From: an uncultured Tenacibaculum sp.
GTDB taxonomy: Bacteria; Bacteroidota; Bacteroidia; Flavobacteriales; Flavobacteriaceae
DNA length: 64,000 nucleotides
Assembly (NCBI RefSeq): GCF_947502995.1
Contig: NZ_CANNBW010000008.1
Span: 124,001 to 188,000 of the forward strand
Reading direction: 5' to 3'
Shown: one piece after another, positions 33,369 to 42,992 of the stretch
Numbering within the stretch: the first letter of the stretch is position 1
Layout of the letters: each line of letters begins with the position of its first letter
Notes under the pieces: model-generated
Told to the model about the DNA's origin: nothing
Databases searched by the model: none
What the model saw: the letters and a program-made list of their open reading frames with translations, nothing else
Program-made: the position numbers and the translations under genes

Positions 33369-35066
33369 TTAATATCCATCATTCTGAATTAGAGATGAAG
33401 TTTTATTAATTTCAGACTGAGGGATTGGTAAATAGTATTGTCTATCGAACCAAGGTCTTGACACGACTGTAATTTCTTCATTTGTAAAACTACCATCAGT
33501 TTCCTTATACCATTTTAATCCTTTGATATCGAAACCTAAATGATCAGTATTCATCCATCTTCTTTCATCAAAAAAGTTATGACCTTCAAAAGATAATTCG
33601 ATTCTTCGTTCTCTTTTTATAGCTTCTAAAAGATCTGCACCACTAGCAGTAATTGCAGGTTGTAAAGCTCTTGTAGAAACTTTGTTTACATATTCTCTCG
33701 CGATTCCTTCTTCACCTAATTGGAAATTAGCTTCGGCATAGTTTAAGTAAATTTCAGACAAACGATATAAAATAAAAGGACGACCAGGAGAAGTTTCAGT
33801 TAAACCAACTGATTCATCTTGAAATTTTCTGATATTATATCCTGTTTTTGAAGAATGTAATACATTTCCTAAACCAAAAGGAGAATCTAATCCGTGTGGA
33901 AATATATCTGTATCTCTAGATTCAAAATACTCAACATTTCTATTTCTGAATTCAGCTCCATTAAAATTTAGATCAGCATAGTATCTCATTTCTCTGTTTT
34001 CATTTGGGTTTGCTGGATCATACAAAGAACTTGAAGTAGTAGAACCATCATTCATATTATATAATAAAGCAAAGTTATGAGAAGGAGAACTTAATGCCCA
34101 TCCACCGTAACCACTTGGAGCCTGTGTTTGATTCCATAAAGAGTTAACATCAGTTCCAAAATCAAAAAATGTAGCTCCAAATGGTCTTGCAAATATGATA
34201 TCTCTGTTTGCCGATAAAAATAAATCTCTATAATCTTCAGCGTTAGTTACAGGAATTAAATCTCTAGCTCCAACTTCATCGATTACAGCTTTAGCAGCAT
34301 CGGCAGCTTCTTGCCATTTATTAGCTACGTTATAATCGTAAAACGGACCATTAGGTAATGTTGAAGGATCATGAAGTTCACTTGCTGCATATAAAAGTGT
34401 ACGAGATTTTACTGCTAAAGCAGCCAACTTTGTAGCTCTACCAAATTCATCATCTGGACGAGTTAATGGTAAAACATCAGCAGCTTCGTCTAAAGTTTGT
34501 ACAATAAACTCTACACATTCTTGGTAGCTATTTCTAGGAATATTAAAATCTTCATCTAAACTTAAAGCTCTCGTAATTAAAGGAACACCTCCATAATATT
34601 TTATTAATTTACTGTAAGTATTAGCTAATAAGAACTTCATTTCAGCTTTAAGCATGTTTACTTTTTGAGGATCAACTTGCATAGCTTCACTATTGTCAAC
34701 TCGATCTAAAAAGACTAAAATATCACGAATATAACTGTAGTACTTTCTCCATTGATCTCTAAAAACACCTACATTATTTGGGTTCCAACCAGCACGTAAA
34801 CGGTATTGATCTATGTCTCTAAAGTTGAATTTAGCTTCAAAAGAAGCTCCTTCTATATTGAATCTTCGAGACCACCATATAAACTTGTTTAATCCCCAAC
34901 TTTCGGTACTGTTATACGATGTGAATACCAAACGTTCCAATTGATCTGGATCACTATATATAAAATCTTCAGTAAATGTATTTCTTGATTCGATTTCTAG
35001 TACATCCTCACAACTATAGTTAAGAAGCAGTACCATTAAAGCGAAAACTATTTTTATATTTTTCAT
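33369..35066 (-). CDS. susD: SusD/RagB-family glycan-binding lipoprotein
   Basis: 565 residues with a lipoprotein signal (LMVLLLNYSCED, Cys at about 19). The SusD fold is seen in the N-terminal NTFTEDFIYSDPDQLERLV, the TPR-like helices (LANTYSKLIKYYGGVPLITRALSL) and the C-terminal RPFILYRLSEIYLNYAEANFQLG, ELSFEGHNFFDERRWM and YYLPIPQSEINKTSSLIQN. The gene lies five bases after susC. Together they form the outer-membrane importer of the locus; the bound ligand is inferred to be carrageenan oligosaccharides. Confidence 0.93.
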   Translation of the reverse strand: MKNIKIVFALMVLLLNYSCEDVLEIESRNTFTEDFIYSDPDQLERLVFTSYNSTESWGLNKFIWWSRRFNIEGASFEAKFNFRDIDQYRLRAGWNPNNVGVFRDQWRKYYSYIRDILVFLDRVDNSEAMQVDPQKVNMLKAEMKFLLANTYSKLIKYYGGVPLITRALSLDEDFNIPRNSYQECVEFIVQTLDEAADVLPLTRPDDEFGRATKLAALAVKSRTLLYAASELHDPSTLPNGPFYDYNVANKWQEAADAAKAVIDEVGARDLIPVTNAEDYRDLFLSANRDIIFARPFGATFFDFGTDVNSLWNQTQAPSGYGGWALSSPSHNFALLYNMNDGSTTSSSLYDPANPNENREMRYYADLNFNGAEFRNRNVEYFESRDTDIFPHGLDSPFGLGNVLHSSKTGYNIRKFQDESVGLTETSPGRPFILYRLSEIYLNYAEANFQLGEEGIAREYVNKVSTRALQPAITASGADLLEAIKRERRIELSFEGHNFFDERRWMNTDHLGFDIKGLKWYKETDGSFTNEEITVVSRPWFDRQYYLPIPQSEINKTSSLIQNDGY

Positions 35067-35071
35067 TTTAG

Positions 35072-38000
35072 TTAAAAATTAAAATTAACACCTAGAGTAT
35101 AACTTTTCAAAGATGAATATGTTGATCCTCTAAAATTATTATATCCATTGGCTTCTGGATCTAAACCTAAATCAGCAATTTCTGAGAACATAGTAAATAA
35201 ATTGAATCCTCTTAAAAACAATCTGATGTCTCCGATTTTTGTGATTTTTTTATCTAATGTATAAGCAAGTTCTACTTCTTTTAAACGTAGGAAAGAACCA
35301 TCGTGTAACCATAAATCTGCACCGATAAAATTATCTGTGTCATCACTTTGGTTTCCACTAAATCTATCGTTTTGAGTAAATGCTCTTGGGTATCTAGCAT
35401 TTCTATTATCTGGAGTCCATCTGTTGTCAAAAACATGAACAGGTTTAGAACCAGCTTGATCAAAGAATACTAGCGTTTGTACGTCAGCTTGACCTTGGAA
35501 AAGGAAGTTGAAATCGAAATTATTGTATTTAAATCCACCATAGAAACCATATTGAATACGAGGAATACTAGAAGCATCTAAACGAATTCTATCACCATCA
35601 TCGATAACACCATCTTCATTAGTATCTAAATAAATAGGTTCACCTTCTACAGTTCCTGGTAATTTTACAGCAGTAGCATCTACTTGAGCTTGATCTTGAA
35701 AAATTCCGGCAGTTGGTTGAACAATATAAGTGTCAATTGATTTTCCTTCAGATCTTAAAGCATCTGGAATATTACTAGGTTCATCGATAAATACAACTTC
35801 ATTTCTATTTGTAGAAATATTTCCACCAAAATTATAACTTACATTTCCAATTTTATCAGCCCATGATAGTTCAAATTCCCAACCTGAGTTATTAACCTCA
35901 CCAAAGTTTTCCGAAGGAAATTCACTAGGTAAAACTCCTACAAAATCAGGTGTACTTGCATTTCTTGTTCTAAGAATATCTGTTCTTTTTTCGAAATAAT
36001 AATTTACGTCTCCAGATAATCTACTATCGAATAAAGAGAAAGTTAAACCTACATTTTGTTGTGTAGATTTTTCCCAAGTGACATTAGGATTTGGTTCAAC
36101 AGTTGAAGAAAAACCATTAACAATTTCTCCGTCAATACCAAAAACAAAGAAGTTTGGTTGTGGTGTATTTGGATCTTGACTTCCAAAGTTAAAACGTGAC
36201 AAGAATTGGAATGGTGCAATACGATCGTTTCCTAATTGTGCCCAAGATCCTCTAAGTTTTAATGCATTTATCCAACTTACATCTTCTAAAAACTTTTCTT
36301 TATCTAAAGCCCAAGCTACAGCAACACCTGGAAATACTCCAAATCTTTTACCAGGACCAAAATTACTTGATCCGTCACGACGAATAGTAAAATCGACAAA
36401 GTATTTTTTCTGATAATCGTAAGATAAAGCTCCGAAAATATCAAAACGAGCACCTTCACCAGAAGAACCGTTTGTTCTTGCATTTTCTTCACTTCCAGCA
36501 AATAATTCTGGAACTTCAGAAGAAGGAAAACCGCCAACTCTTTCACCAAAGAAATTACTTACTTCAGAGTTTAATTTTTCTGTACCTACAATAGCGTTTA
36601 TAGAATGATCGTCTCCAATTTTAGTAGTATAATTAAGAGTACCATTTAATAAAATTTGGTTAAAAGTGTTGGATGTTTCTCTTAAAATTCTTTCTTCACC
36701 TCTTGGTGAGAAACCTGTAGATGGAATATATTCGTTTGTTCCTTCTTGGAAAGTATAATATGTCCAAGGCGTGTACCAAGATTTAGTTCTTGTAATAATT
36801 TTTCTGTATCCAACGAAACTATTAAATTTTAACCCTTTTACAATTTTATCTAAAGAGTAATCAAAAGAAAAACGACCTCTTAAGTTTGTTGTTTTGGTAT
36901 TAATAAAACCAGATTGACTACTCGACATTATGAATGGATTTTGTCCGTTTTCTCCACCACGAGCTGGTAATCCGTTTGGATAAATCCCTACTTCAGTAGG
37001 TAAGTTTGTATAGATGTGTTTATAAATATTTCCTAAATCAACACCAGGTTGATTACGATCTCCAAATATTCCTGCGATATCAATACCAATTTTAATATCT
37101 TCATTTAACTTAATGTCTAAGTTAGAGCGTACTTGATTTTGATCGAATTGTAACGATCTAGATCTAAATAAACCTCCTTGTCTAATAGCATCTGCACTCA
37201 CAAAGTATTTTACAGCTTCAGTTCCTCCAGAAATAGATAAAGAGTTTCTAGATTCAGGAGCAAAATCAGCAAATGTAACATCTACCCAATCTGTATCTGG
37301 AAAGCGTATAGGATCTGTTCCGAATTGTGAAATTTGTTCACTTGTAAAAGGATTGGTAACATTAGGATCTAATAAGCGTTGTCTCTCAGCAATTTCATTC
37401 TCATAAATAGCATACTGACGCGCGTTCATTATCTGTGGTCTTTGTGTAAAAGAAGAAACAGTATAAGAACTTGATAATTTTATTGTTGGCGCTCCTAATT
37501 TTCCTCTCTTTGTCGTAATTAAAATTACACCGTTAGCAGCTCTTGAACCATAAATAGCAGCAGCACCATCTTTTAATACAGTTAATGATTCGATATCTTC
37601 TGGAGAAAGATTAGAGAAAGTAGTCGATTGAATTCCGTCAATTAAAATTAAAGGCGAGTTATTATTAGAAGTAGATTTACCTCTGATTAATATGGTTGTT
37701 GCATCATTACTTGTGTCTCCATCACCACCATTTCCTGCACCAGGAATACCACCTCTATCTATAATATTAAGACCAGTAACACGACCAGATAACGATTTAG
37801 CAATATCTTTACTTGAAGATCTTTGTATTACCTCATCATCTATTTTTCCAACAGCACCAGTTAATTCTCCTTTCTTTTTTGTTGTATATCCTAGTACAAC
37901 AACTTCTTCTAATTTAGCATTATCTGGTTCTAAAACAATATCTATTTTTTTTCGATCACCAATTACAATTTCTTGTGTTTTATAACCCACATAAGAAAAA

Positions 38001-38317
38001 ACTAGCGTGGCATTTTTATCAGAAACAGTGATAGAATAATTACCATCAAAATCAGTTTCAACTCCTTTTGTTGTTCCTTTGACAATAATATTTACTCCAG
38101 GTAATGGACCAGTATTATCTGATACATTTCCAGTAATTTGTTGTTGCAAGTTTATTAAGCTTGATGATTCTTTTTCAATAGGTTTGTCTGCAAAAACTTC
38201 GTTACTTATAAAAATAATAAGGATTAGTGAACAGAACTTTTTTAACATTAGACCTAAATCAAAACAATTCAACTTAATAAAGCTATGCTGGACTTTAAGT
38301 GATGTTGTTTTTTTCAT
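35072..38317 (-). CDS. susC: SusC/RagA-family TonB-linked outer-membrane transporter
   Basis: 1081 residues. A long N-terminal leader (hydrophobic part about 26-43) is followed by a CarboxypepD_reg-like domain (about 58-135; ITGNVSDNTGPLPGVNIIVKGTTKGVETD), a short VVVLGYTTKKK linker, a plug (about 145-265; VTGLNIIDRGGIPGAGNGG and LVLIDG-like PLILIDGIQ) and a large beta-barrel ending YTLGVNFNF. Length and motifs are standard for SusC. It pairs with the SusD at 33369. It imports oligosaccharides in a TonB-dependent way. Its promoter must lie in 38318-38652. Confidence 0.94.
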   Translation of the reverse strand: MKKTTSLKVQHSFIKLNCFDLGLMLKKFCSLILIIFISNEVFADKPIEKESSSLINLQQQITGNVSDNTGPLPGVNIIVKGTTKGVETDFDGNYSITVSDKNATLVFSYVGYKTQEIVIGDRKKIDIVLEPDNAKLEEVVVLGYTTKKKGELTGAVGKIDDEVIQRSSSKDIAKSLSGRVTGLNIIDRGGIPGAGNGGDGDTSNDATTILIRGKSTSNNNSPLILIDGIQSTTFSNLSPEDIESLTVLKDGAAAIYGSRAANGVILITTKRGKLGAPTIKLSSSYTVSSFTQRPQIMNARQYAIYENEIAERQRLLDPNVTNPFTSEQISQFGTDPIRFPDTDWVDVTFADFAPESRNSLSISGGTEAVKYFVSADAIRQGGLFRSRSLQFDQNQVRSNLDIKLNEDIKIGIDIAGIFGDRNQPGVDLGNIYKHIYTNLPTEVGIYPNGLPARGGENGQNPFIMSSSQSGFINTKTTNLRGRFSFDYSLDKIVKGLKFNSFVGYRKIITRTKSWYTPWTYYTFQEGTNEYIPSTGFSPRGEERILRETSNTFNQILLNGTLNYTTKIGDDHSINAIVGTEKLNSEVSNFFGERVGGFPSSEVPELFAGSEENARTNGSSGEGARFDIFGALSYDYQKKYFVDFTIRRDGSSNFGPGKRFGVFPGVAVAWALDKEKFLEDVSWINALKLRGSWAQLGNDRIAPFQFLSRFNFGSQDPNTPQPNFFVFGIDGEIVNGFSSTVEPNPNVTWEKSTQQNVGLTFSLFDSRLSGDVNYYFEKRTDILRTRNASTPDFVGVLPSEFPSENFGEVNNSGWEFELSWADKIGNVSYNFGGNISTNRNEVVFIDEPSNIPDALRSEGKSIDTYIVQPTAGIFQDQAQVDATAVKLPGTVEGEPIYLDTNEDGVIDDGDRIRLDASSIPRIQYGFYGGFKYNNFDFNFLFQGQADVQTLVFFDQAGSKPVHVFDNRWTPDNRNARYPRAFTQNDRFSGNQSDDTDNFIGADLWLHDGSFLRLKEVELAYTLDKKITKIGDIRLFLRGFNLFTMFSEIADLGLDPEANGYNNFRGSTYSSLKSYTLGVNFNF

Positions 38318-38652
38318 AAAATGAAAATTTAATTTTTTAATTACTTTCTAATTGTATGTTTTTAACAATCTTGTAAAAGGATACTTTTTAGTTAAGATTT
38401 TTCAGAAAATCTTTTAAAAATGTAAGCGTATCTTAAACAAAAAGTTAACTTAATATTAAGTGGTTTTTCCGATTCGAAAATTAGACAAAATGAAGAGGCT
38501 AATGGAGTCCAATATTATCTCTTAATACTCCATTTTTACCCTTGAATAGATAAAACATAAAAAATACACGTGAATTTTATGTAATTAGTAATTAGGGTGT
38601 GGTAAAAAAGATAATGTCGAAAAAATAATGAGTGTTGTCTATTTTTTGATTT
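38318..38652. other. 335-base region upstream of susC
   Basis: Gene-free stretch between the AraC gene end (38653) and the susC start, so it must carry the leftward susC promoter. It contains the near-palindrome AAGATTTTTCAGAAAATCTT (38394-38413) and AGTTAACTTAATATTAAGT, which could be operators. No exact TAnnTTTG box at normal distance was found on the leftward strand. Confidence 0.35.
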
Positions 38653-39510
38653 TTAAATAGCTTCTCTATAACTTTTAGGAGTACTTCCCATAATTTGTTT
38701 AAACTGTTTGTTAAAGTTAGTTATAGAGTTGTATCCTACTAAATAAGAAACTTCAGATACAGATAAGTTATTTTGAACAAGGTAACGAGAAGCGTTACGA
38801 ATTCTAACTTCATTTAAAAACTGAGTAAAAGATTTATTTGTTGTCTTTTTAAAGAAACGACAAAAAGAATTTGTAGTCATACAAGCAATGTTAGAAACAT
38901 CTTCTAAACTAATATTGTTTGCGTAATTGTCTGATATGTATTTTAATACAGTGTCGATTTTATCAGAGTTTTCAGACGTATATTGCCTCATGTCTGTTGA
39001 AGATAATATTTCTTTATCTTTAGTTAGAGACAAGTCATTTAAAATGCTTAACAATCTTATAGATTGTTCTGTTGAAGATAACTTTTTGAAGTTCATTAAT
39101 TCTTGATGTAATTTATGACTTACGTTATTTCCAAAGCTTATTCCGTATTTAGATTGCTCAAACATCTTTTTGATTTTGAAAAACTCAGGATTATCAAATG
39201 TATCTTTTCCTATAAAATCTTCAGTAAATTTTAAAATTATAGTATTTACTTTTTCATTATTAATCTCTTTGTCATCAGAAGGTTTGTTAAGCCATAAATG
39301 TGGTAAATAAGGACCAACTAATACTAAATCACCTGGCGAGAATTGAGAAACGCTATCGCCAACAAATCGAATACCATGACTTACTGAAATATAAATAAGT
39401 TCGTATTGAGCATGATAGTGCCAAGAAGAATCTAAACAAGGGGTTTTTTTATTATTAACCGTCAATCTTTTATTGATTACTTCTTCAGGATGTTTTAGCA
39501 CTAACTTCAT
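38653..39510 (-). CDS. AraC-family transcriptional regulator
   Basis: 285 residues. The N-terminal cupin-like sensor (about 20-110) contains WHYHAQYELIYIS, FVGDSVSQFSPGDLVLVGP and LPHLW. The C-terminal double HTH (about 185-285) contains NISLEDVSNIACMTTNSFCRFFKK and the signature VSEVSYLVGYNSITNFNKQFKQIMGSTPKSYR. It is encoded just upstream of susC on the same strand. In Zobellia an AraC-type regulator is required for carrageenan induction, so this is the prime candidate activator. A long inverted repeat (39530-39561) sits 20 bases before its start codon and may mediate autoregulation. Confidence 0.88.
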   Translation of the reverse strand: MKLVLKHPEEVINKRLTVNNKKTPCLDSSWHYHAQYELIYISVSHGIRFVGDSVSQFSPGDLVLVGPYLPHLWLNKPSDDKEINNEKVNTIILKFTEDFIGKDTFDNPEFFKIKKMFEQSKYGISFGNNVSHKLHQELMNFKKLSSTEQSIRLLSILNDLSLTKDKEILSSTDMRQYTSENSDKIDTVLKYISDNYANNISLEDVSNIACMTTNSFCRFFKKTTNKSFTQFLNEVRIRNASRYLVQNNLSVSEVSYLVGYNSITNFNKQFKQIMGSTPKSYREAI

Positions 39511-39529
39511 TTTAATTCAATATTAAATC

Positions 39530-39561
39530 TTGTCTTAATTAAATATTTTAGGTTAAGACAA
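39530..39561. promoter_or_regulatory. Inverted repeat TTGTCTTAA-N14-TTAAGACAA
   Basis: Two perfect nine-base arms (39530-39538 and 39553-39561) are separated by 14 bases of AT-rich sequence, directly upstream of the AraC start at 39510. The spacing would place both arms on the same DNA face. Candidate autoregulatory site; a leader hairpin is the alternative. A partial relative (TTAAGACAGCA) occurs near 54840 upstream of the MFS gene. Confidence 0.45.
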
Positions 39562-39756
39562 ATTATTGGTTCTTTATAAAAATATGATTTCTCAAATTTA
39601 CAAAATACAATTAAAAAGAGTGATAAATCATGAAAAAAACAATTTTATAGCTTTAATTATGCGTATATCGTAAATAATTAGATTTTGGTTTTTTTAGAGG
39701 AGAAGTTATCGATGTTGATCAAATGTTTTTAGTTATGATTTGCAGCAATAAACTTT

Positions 39757-39796
39757 AAAAAAAAGCTTTCATACTGATAAAAATCAACATGAAAGC
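39757..39796 (-). terminator. Intrinsic terminator after the DUF4380 gene
   Basis: Leftward reading gives GGCTTTCAT, an inner TTGAT/ATCAG pairing, ATGAAAGC and then a run of T. It lies 28 bases after the stop at 39824 and separates this transcript from the AraC gene. The remainder of the 313-base gap (39511-39823) holds only the inverted repeat at 39530 and AT-rich DNA. Confidence 0.75.
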
Positions 39797-39823
39797 CAAA
39801 ATTATAAGTGAATTAAAAACGAA

Positions 39824-41287
39824 TTATAAGGATAAAGTATCTAGTTTATAATACTTATTTTTTGAGTTTTTAATCAATAACTCAATAGATTTTATAGTGT
39901 TTGACTTTAATTTTTGTTTTAAAGAAAACGGATGCAAAGGGTCTACATTATCAATGGAAGTATCTTCAAACCTCCCAGTTTTATCAATAGTTCGTAATAT
40001 AGCTTTCCCTGCTTTAAAAATTCCGTATTCGCCAGTAATAATTCTTGTTTTTTTATCTAAAGTCAATTTTTTAGTAATAATTCCTGATTGATTTACATCT
40101 AGTATTGGAGTCGACTTTATTTTTGCAGCACCATGTACTTCTTTGTAGTTAAAACTTTCGTTTGGTTTTAAGGTATAAATAGGAGTTTTAACTTCTGTTT
40201 CTAAATACCCATCTTCTAAACCACTATGAAATATCACACTATTAGCGCCATCTTCATAAGTAAGTTTCGGGTCATATGGTTCAAACATTTTTACAAATGC
40301 AGTATTGTTAGTTTTGTTCACATAACTAAGCCAAGATTTAGAAGAAATCATTTCTATACCACCCATTAAATAGTAATCATAATGTGTTTCGTAGATTCCA
40401 GGAGAAACTTCACCTGTCCAATTTGTTCCGTGATTGAAATATTTTTTAACATGTTCAGGATTGTTTTTATCTAACGTCATTCTATTTCTATTGATATACC
40501 TCCATCTTGATTCTGGAGTGACGCTAATATGAAATTGTTTTCCATCAGGAAGTTTGAACTCTTTACTGAAGGGAATATGAGCGACAAAATTTTCTCCGTC
40601 TTCGAGCTCAGGTTTACTTCTTGAAACATGTTGACTAGAGATTTTTAATCCTCTTTGAATAGTGTTTGTTCCTTTGTTGGTTAATGTATGATCTATAAAA
40701 ACTAAACTACTATTATCTTCAATATGTAAAGAACGACTGTATTGAAATTGTTCTTCAATCTTCTCAGGTGTTGAAAAACTTTTTGATTTGTAGTCAAATT
40801 TAGGAACTGGCAAATTCTGAACTCCTGAAGTCACTTTTATAGATGTAAAATCATCTTTTCTGATAATTTCAGCTTGATAAGGAGCGTCACCAATACTTAC
40901 TGGTGGTGGCCATCTCTTCACTTTTTTCCCGTTTTTATTTACAGCACAATTTTTAACAGGAATAGGAACAAGTCTGTAACCACCAAAATTTCTCCAATCT
41001 TTCATTTTTACATGCTCATCGTTAGAGAACGATTTTCCAAATAATTTCGGATTAATCCAGAGTGATGGAACATCACCTAAATTATATTCTAAAACTCTAC
41101 CGGCTGCGTCAGGAACCACAGCAACACTTATAAATTTATTTTTCGCGACAAAAGTTTTGTCCCATTTCCAATTGTTATAATTTTTAATATTTTTAACTGA
41201 AGCTTTTTCTGACGAAGTTTGTCCAAATGAAAAATTAACTATGATAATTAATTGTGTAAGTAAAATGGATTTTATTTTTCTAGACAT
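39824..41287 (-). CDS. Secreted DUF4380-like protein, co-transcribed with a sulfatase
   Basis: 487 residues with a signal peptide (about 1-22, ending FSFGQ). The conserved part resembles DUF4380, a galactose-mutarotase-like beta-sandwich: ISVAVVPDAAGRVLEYNLG, LWINPKLFGKSF, NFGGYRLVPIP, WPPPVSIGDAPYQAEI. About 20 acidic and aromatic residues, including several Trp, could line a sugar-binding cleft. The gene starts two bases after the upstream S1_19-like sulfatase stop (41290), so the two are one transcript. No DUF4380 member has a function I know of. Mutarotase-like folds also occur in glycosidases and lyases, so a carrageenan-related enzyme or binder is a reasonable inference. Confidence 0.7.
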   Translation of the reverse strand: MSRKIKSILLTQLIIIVNFSFGQTSSEKASVKNIKNYNNWKWDKTFVAKNKFISVAVVPDAAGRVLEYNLGDVPSLWINPKLFGKSFSNDEHVKMKDWRNFGGYRLVPIPVKNCAVNKNGKKVKRWPPPVSIGDAPYQAEIIRKDDFTSIKVTSGVQNLPVPKFDYKSKSFSTPEKIEEQFQYSRSLHIEDNSSLVFIDHTLTNKGTNTIQRGLKISSQHVSRSKPELEDGENFVAHIPFSKEFKLPDGKQFHISVTPESRWRYINRNRMTLDKNNPEHVKKYFNHGTNWTGEVSPGIYETHYDYYLMGGIEMISSKSWLSYVNKTNNTAFVKMFEPYDPKLTYEDGANSVIFHSGLEDGYLETEVKTPIYTLKPNESFNYKEVHGAAKIKSTPILDVNQSGIITKKLTLDKKTRIITGEYGIFKAGKAILRTIDKTGRFEDTSIDNVDPLHPFSLKQKLKSNTIKSIELLIKNSKNKYYKLDTLSL

Positions 41288-41289
41288 AC

Positions 41290-42789
41290 TTAGTTAAGTT
41301 TAAAAGTTTGATTAAAATGAGGCATTTTATTTTTTTTCCATTGTGTAGCTGTTCGTTCGTTATGAAACCATAATGGTTTTTTATTTGTAGCACTCCATTC
41401 TTCAGTTTCTTTAACTAAATCTTGTAGTATTTTAGGGTGTTTATTACTCAAATCATTTTGTTCCCCAGGATCTTTATTAATATCATATAAAGTCCAACTA
41501 TTATTATGTGTTCTTAAAGCTTTCCATTGGTTTTTACGAACTCCTACATCAGTATGATTTTCAAATTCAATTCGATGTCGTAGAGCATAAATATTTTCAT
41601 TTTCATAAGCGTTTTTTCCATCTAAGAAATCATTCCAAATATTTTTACCATCAAGAATTTTATTAGTTGGTAATTCCGCTTTAGCTAAGAAAGTGAATGT
41701 AGGATATAAGTCAAGAGCAGAAATTGGATGTTCAAATTTTTGTCCAGAAGGAACAATATTAGGCCAGTGAAAAAACATGGGAACTCTATAACCACCTTCA
41801 TTAGTACTTCCTTTACCTTCTTTTAAAGGAAAATTAGTCGCTCCTTTACTAAGTTTACCACCATTGTCACTAAAGAAAACGATTAGTGTATTGTCTAACT
41901 GTTTGTTCTTTCTAAGTGTTTCTACAATATTGGTAACACCACGATCTACAGCATGAACCATACCTGCATAAGTTCTCCTTTTTTTGTCTTTGATATGTGT
42001 ATAAAGTGCTAAATCTTCTTCTTTAGCTTCTAATGGAGTATGCGGAGCATTATAAGAAACATAAAGAAAAAACGGATCTTCTTTTTTATGAGCTCTATTA
42101 ATAAAATTGATAGCTTCTCTAGAAAGTGCATCAGTAATATATTCGTTTTCATCTACTTCTTTTCCATTAAATTGAAGCGGAGTAATATAATCTCTAATTT
42201 TCGTATTTCCGTTAGCTTTTTGTTTTTCGTATTCAGCTTTAAATTGTTCAGGGAAATAATTATGTCCCCCACCTAAGAAACCATAAAAATCATCAAAACC
42301 TCTACTATTTGGATGATATTTTTGAACAGTTCCTAAATGCCATTTTCCAACAGCACCAGTGTAATAACCCGATTTTTGTAATGTTTTACTAATAAACTCT
42401 TCTTGTGTAGTTACACCTAAACCAGCATTTTCATGAGCTCTAGGAAGATTAAATTGTCCACCTATTTTATGAGCATATCTTCCTGTCATAATACTAGTTC
42501 TGCTCGGACCACAAAACGGATGAGCAACATAAGCAGAAGTGAAGATTGTTCCATTGGCTGCAAGTTTATCTAAAGCAGGTGTTTTAATGTCTTTTGCTCC
42601 ATTAAAACCTACATCGGCATAACCTAAATCATCACATAAAAGCACTAAAATATTGGGTCTATTTTTAGTTGGTTTTTCTGAAATTGAAAGTTGTTTTATA
42701 TTTTCTTTTGCTTTCTTTTTATTCTTAGTACAACTTGCTAAACATAGCAGTAGGGCGAACATTGTAGTTTTTAATACTCGTGTATTCAT
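41290..42789 (-). CDS. S1_19-like sulfatase, lipoprotein
   Basis: About 499 residues from the ATG at 42789; an in-frame ATG at 42813 adds eight residues. I prefer 42789 because the lipoprotein signal MNTRVLKTTMFALLLCLASC then starts normally. Motifs: PNILVLLCDDLGYADVGF (metal Asp-Asp), formylglycine motif CGPSR (Cys93), GAVGKWHLG, YNAPHTPL and FFSDNGG. The pattern fits S1_19, the subfamily that removes 4-O-sulfate from galactose units of carrageenan oligosaccharides in other marine bacteria. It is first in a two-gene leftward operon with the DUF4380 gene and divergent from the octaheme cytochrome (42993). Confidence 0.87.
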   Translation of the reverse strand: MNTRVLKTTMFALLLCLASCTKNKKKAKENIKQLSISEKPTKNRPNILVLLCDDLGYADVGFNGAKDIKTPALDKLAANGTIFTSAYVAHPFCGPSRTSIMTGRYAHKIGGQFNLPRAHENAGLGVTTQEEFISKTLQKSGYYTGAVGKWHLGTVQKYHPNSRGFDDFYGFLGGGHNYFPEQFKAEYEKQKANGNTKIRDYITPLQFNGKEVDENEYITDALSREAINFINRAHKKEDPFFLYVSYNAPHTPLEAKEEDLALYTHIKDKKRRTYAGMVHAVDRGVTNIVETLRKNKQLDNTLIVFFSDNGGKLSKGATNFPLKEGKGSTNEGGYRVPMFFHWPNIVPSGQKFEHPISALDLYPTFTFLAKAELPTNKILDGKNIWNDFLDGKNAYENENIYALRHRIEFENHTDVGVRKNQWKALRTHNNSWTLYDINKDPGEQNDLSNKHPKILQDLVKETEEWSATNKKPLWFHNERTATQWKKNKMPHFNQTFKLN

Positions 42790-42942
42790 AAATAATTTTA
42801 TCATCAGCATCACATTCAGTTTGTTTGACCGTCTAAATAATGAAATAATATGTTTAAAGAATAAGTAGTTCTTATCTCATAATTACTTTTTTTTAACCGT
42901 ATTTGAATAGAATTTCACTGATCAAAGATAAATTAGAAGAAA

Positions 42943-42970
42943 TTGACTTGTTTGTTTTGTGATACATTTG
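42943..42970 (+). promoter_or_regulatory. Promoter of the cytochrome gene
   Basis: TTG at 42943-42945 and TACATTTG at 42963-42970, separated by 17 bases, match the Bacteroidota TTG-N17-23-TAnnTTTG promoter. The predicted start site is near 42976, giving a leader of about 17 bases before the GTG at 42993. Confidence 0.6.
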
Positions 42971-42992
42971 TGTTTGTAAAACAAAATATCAG

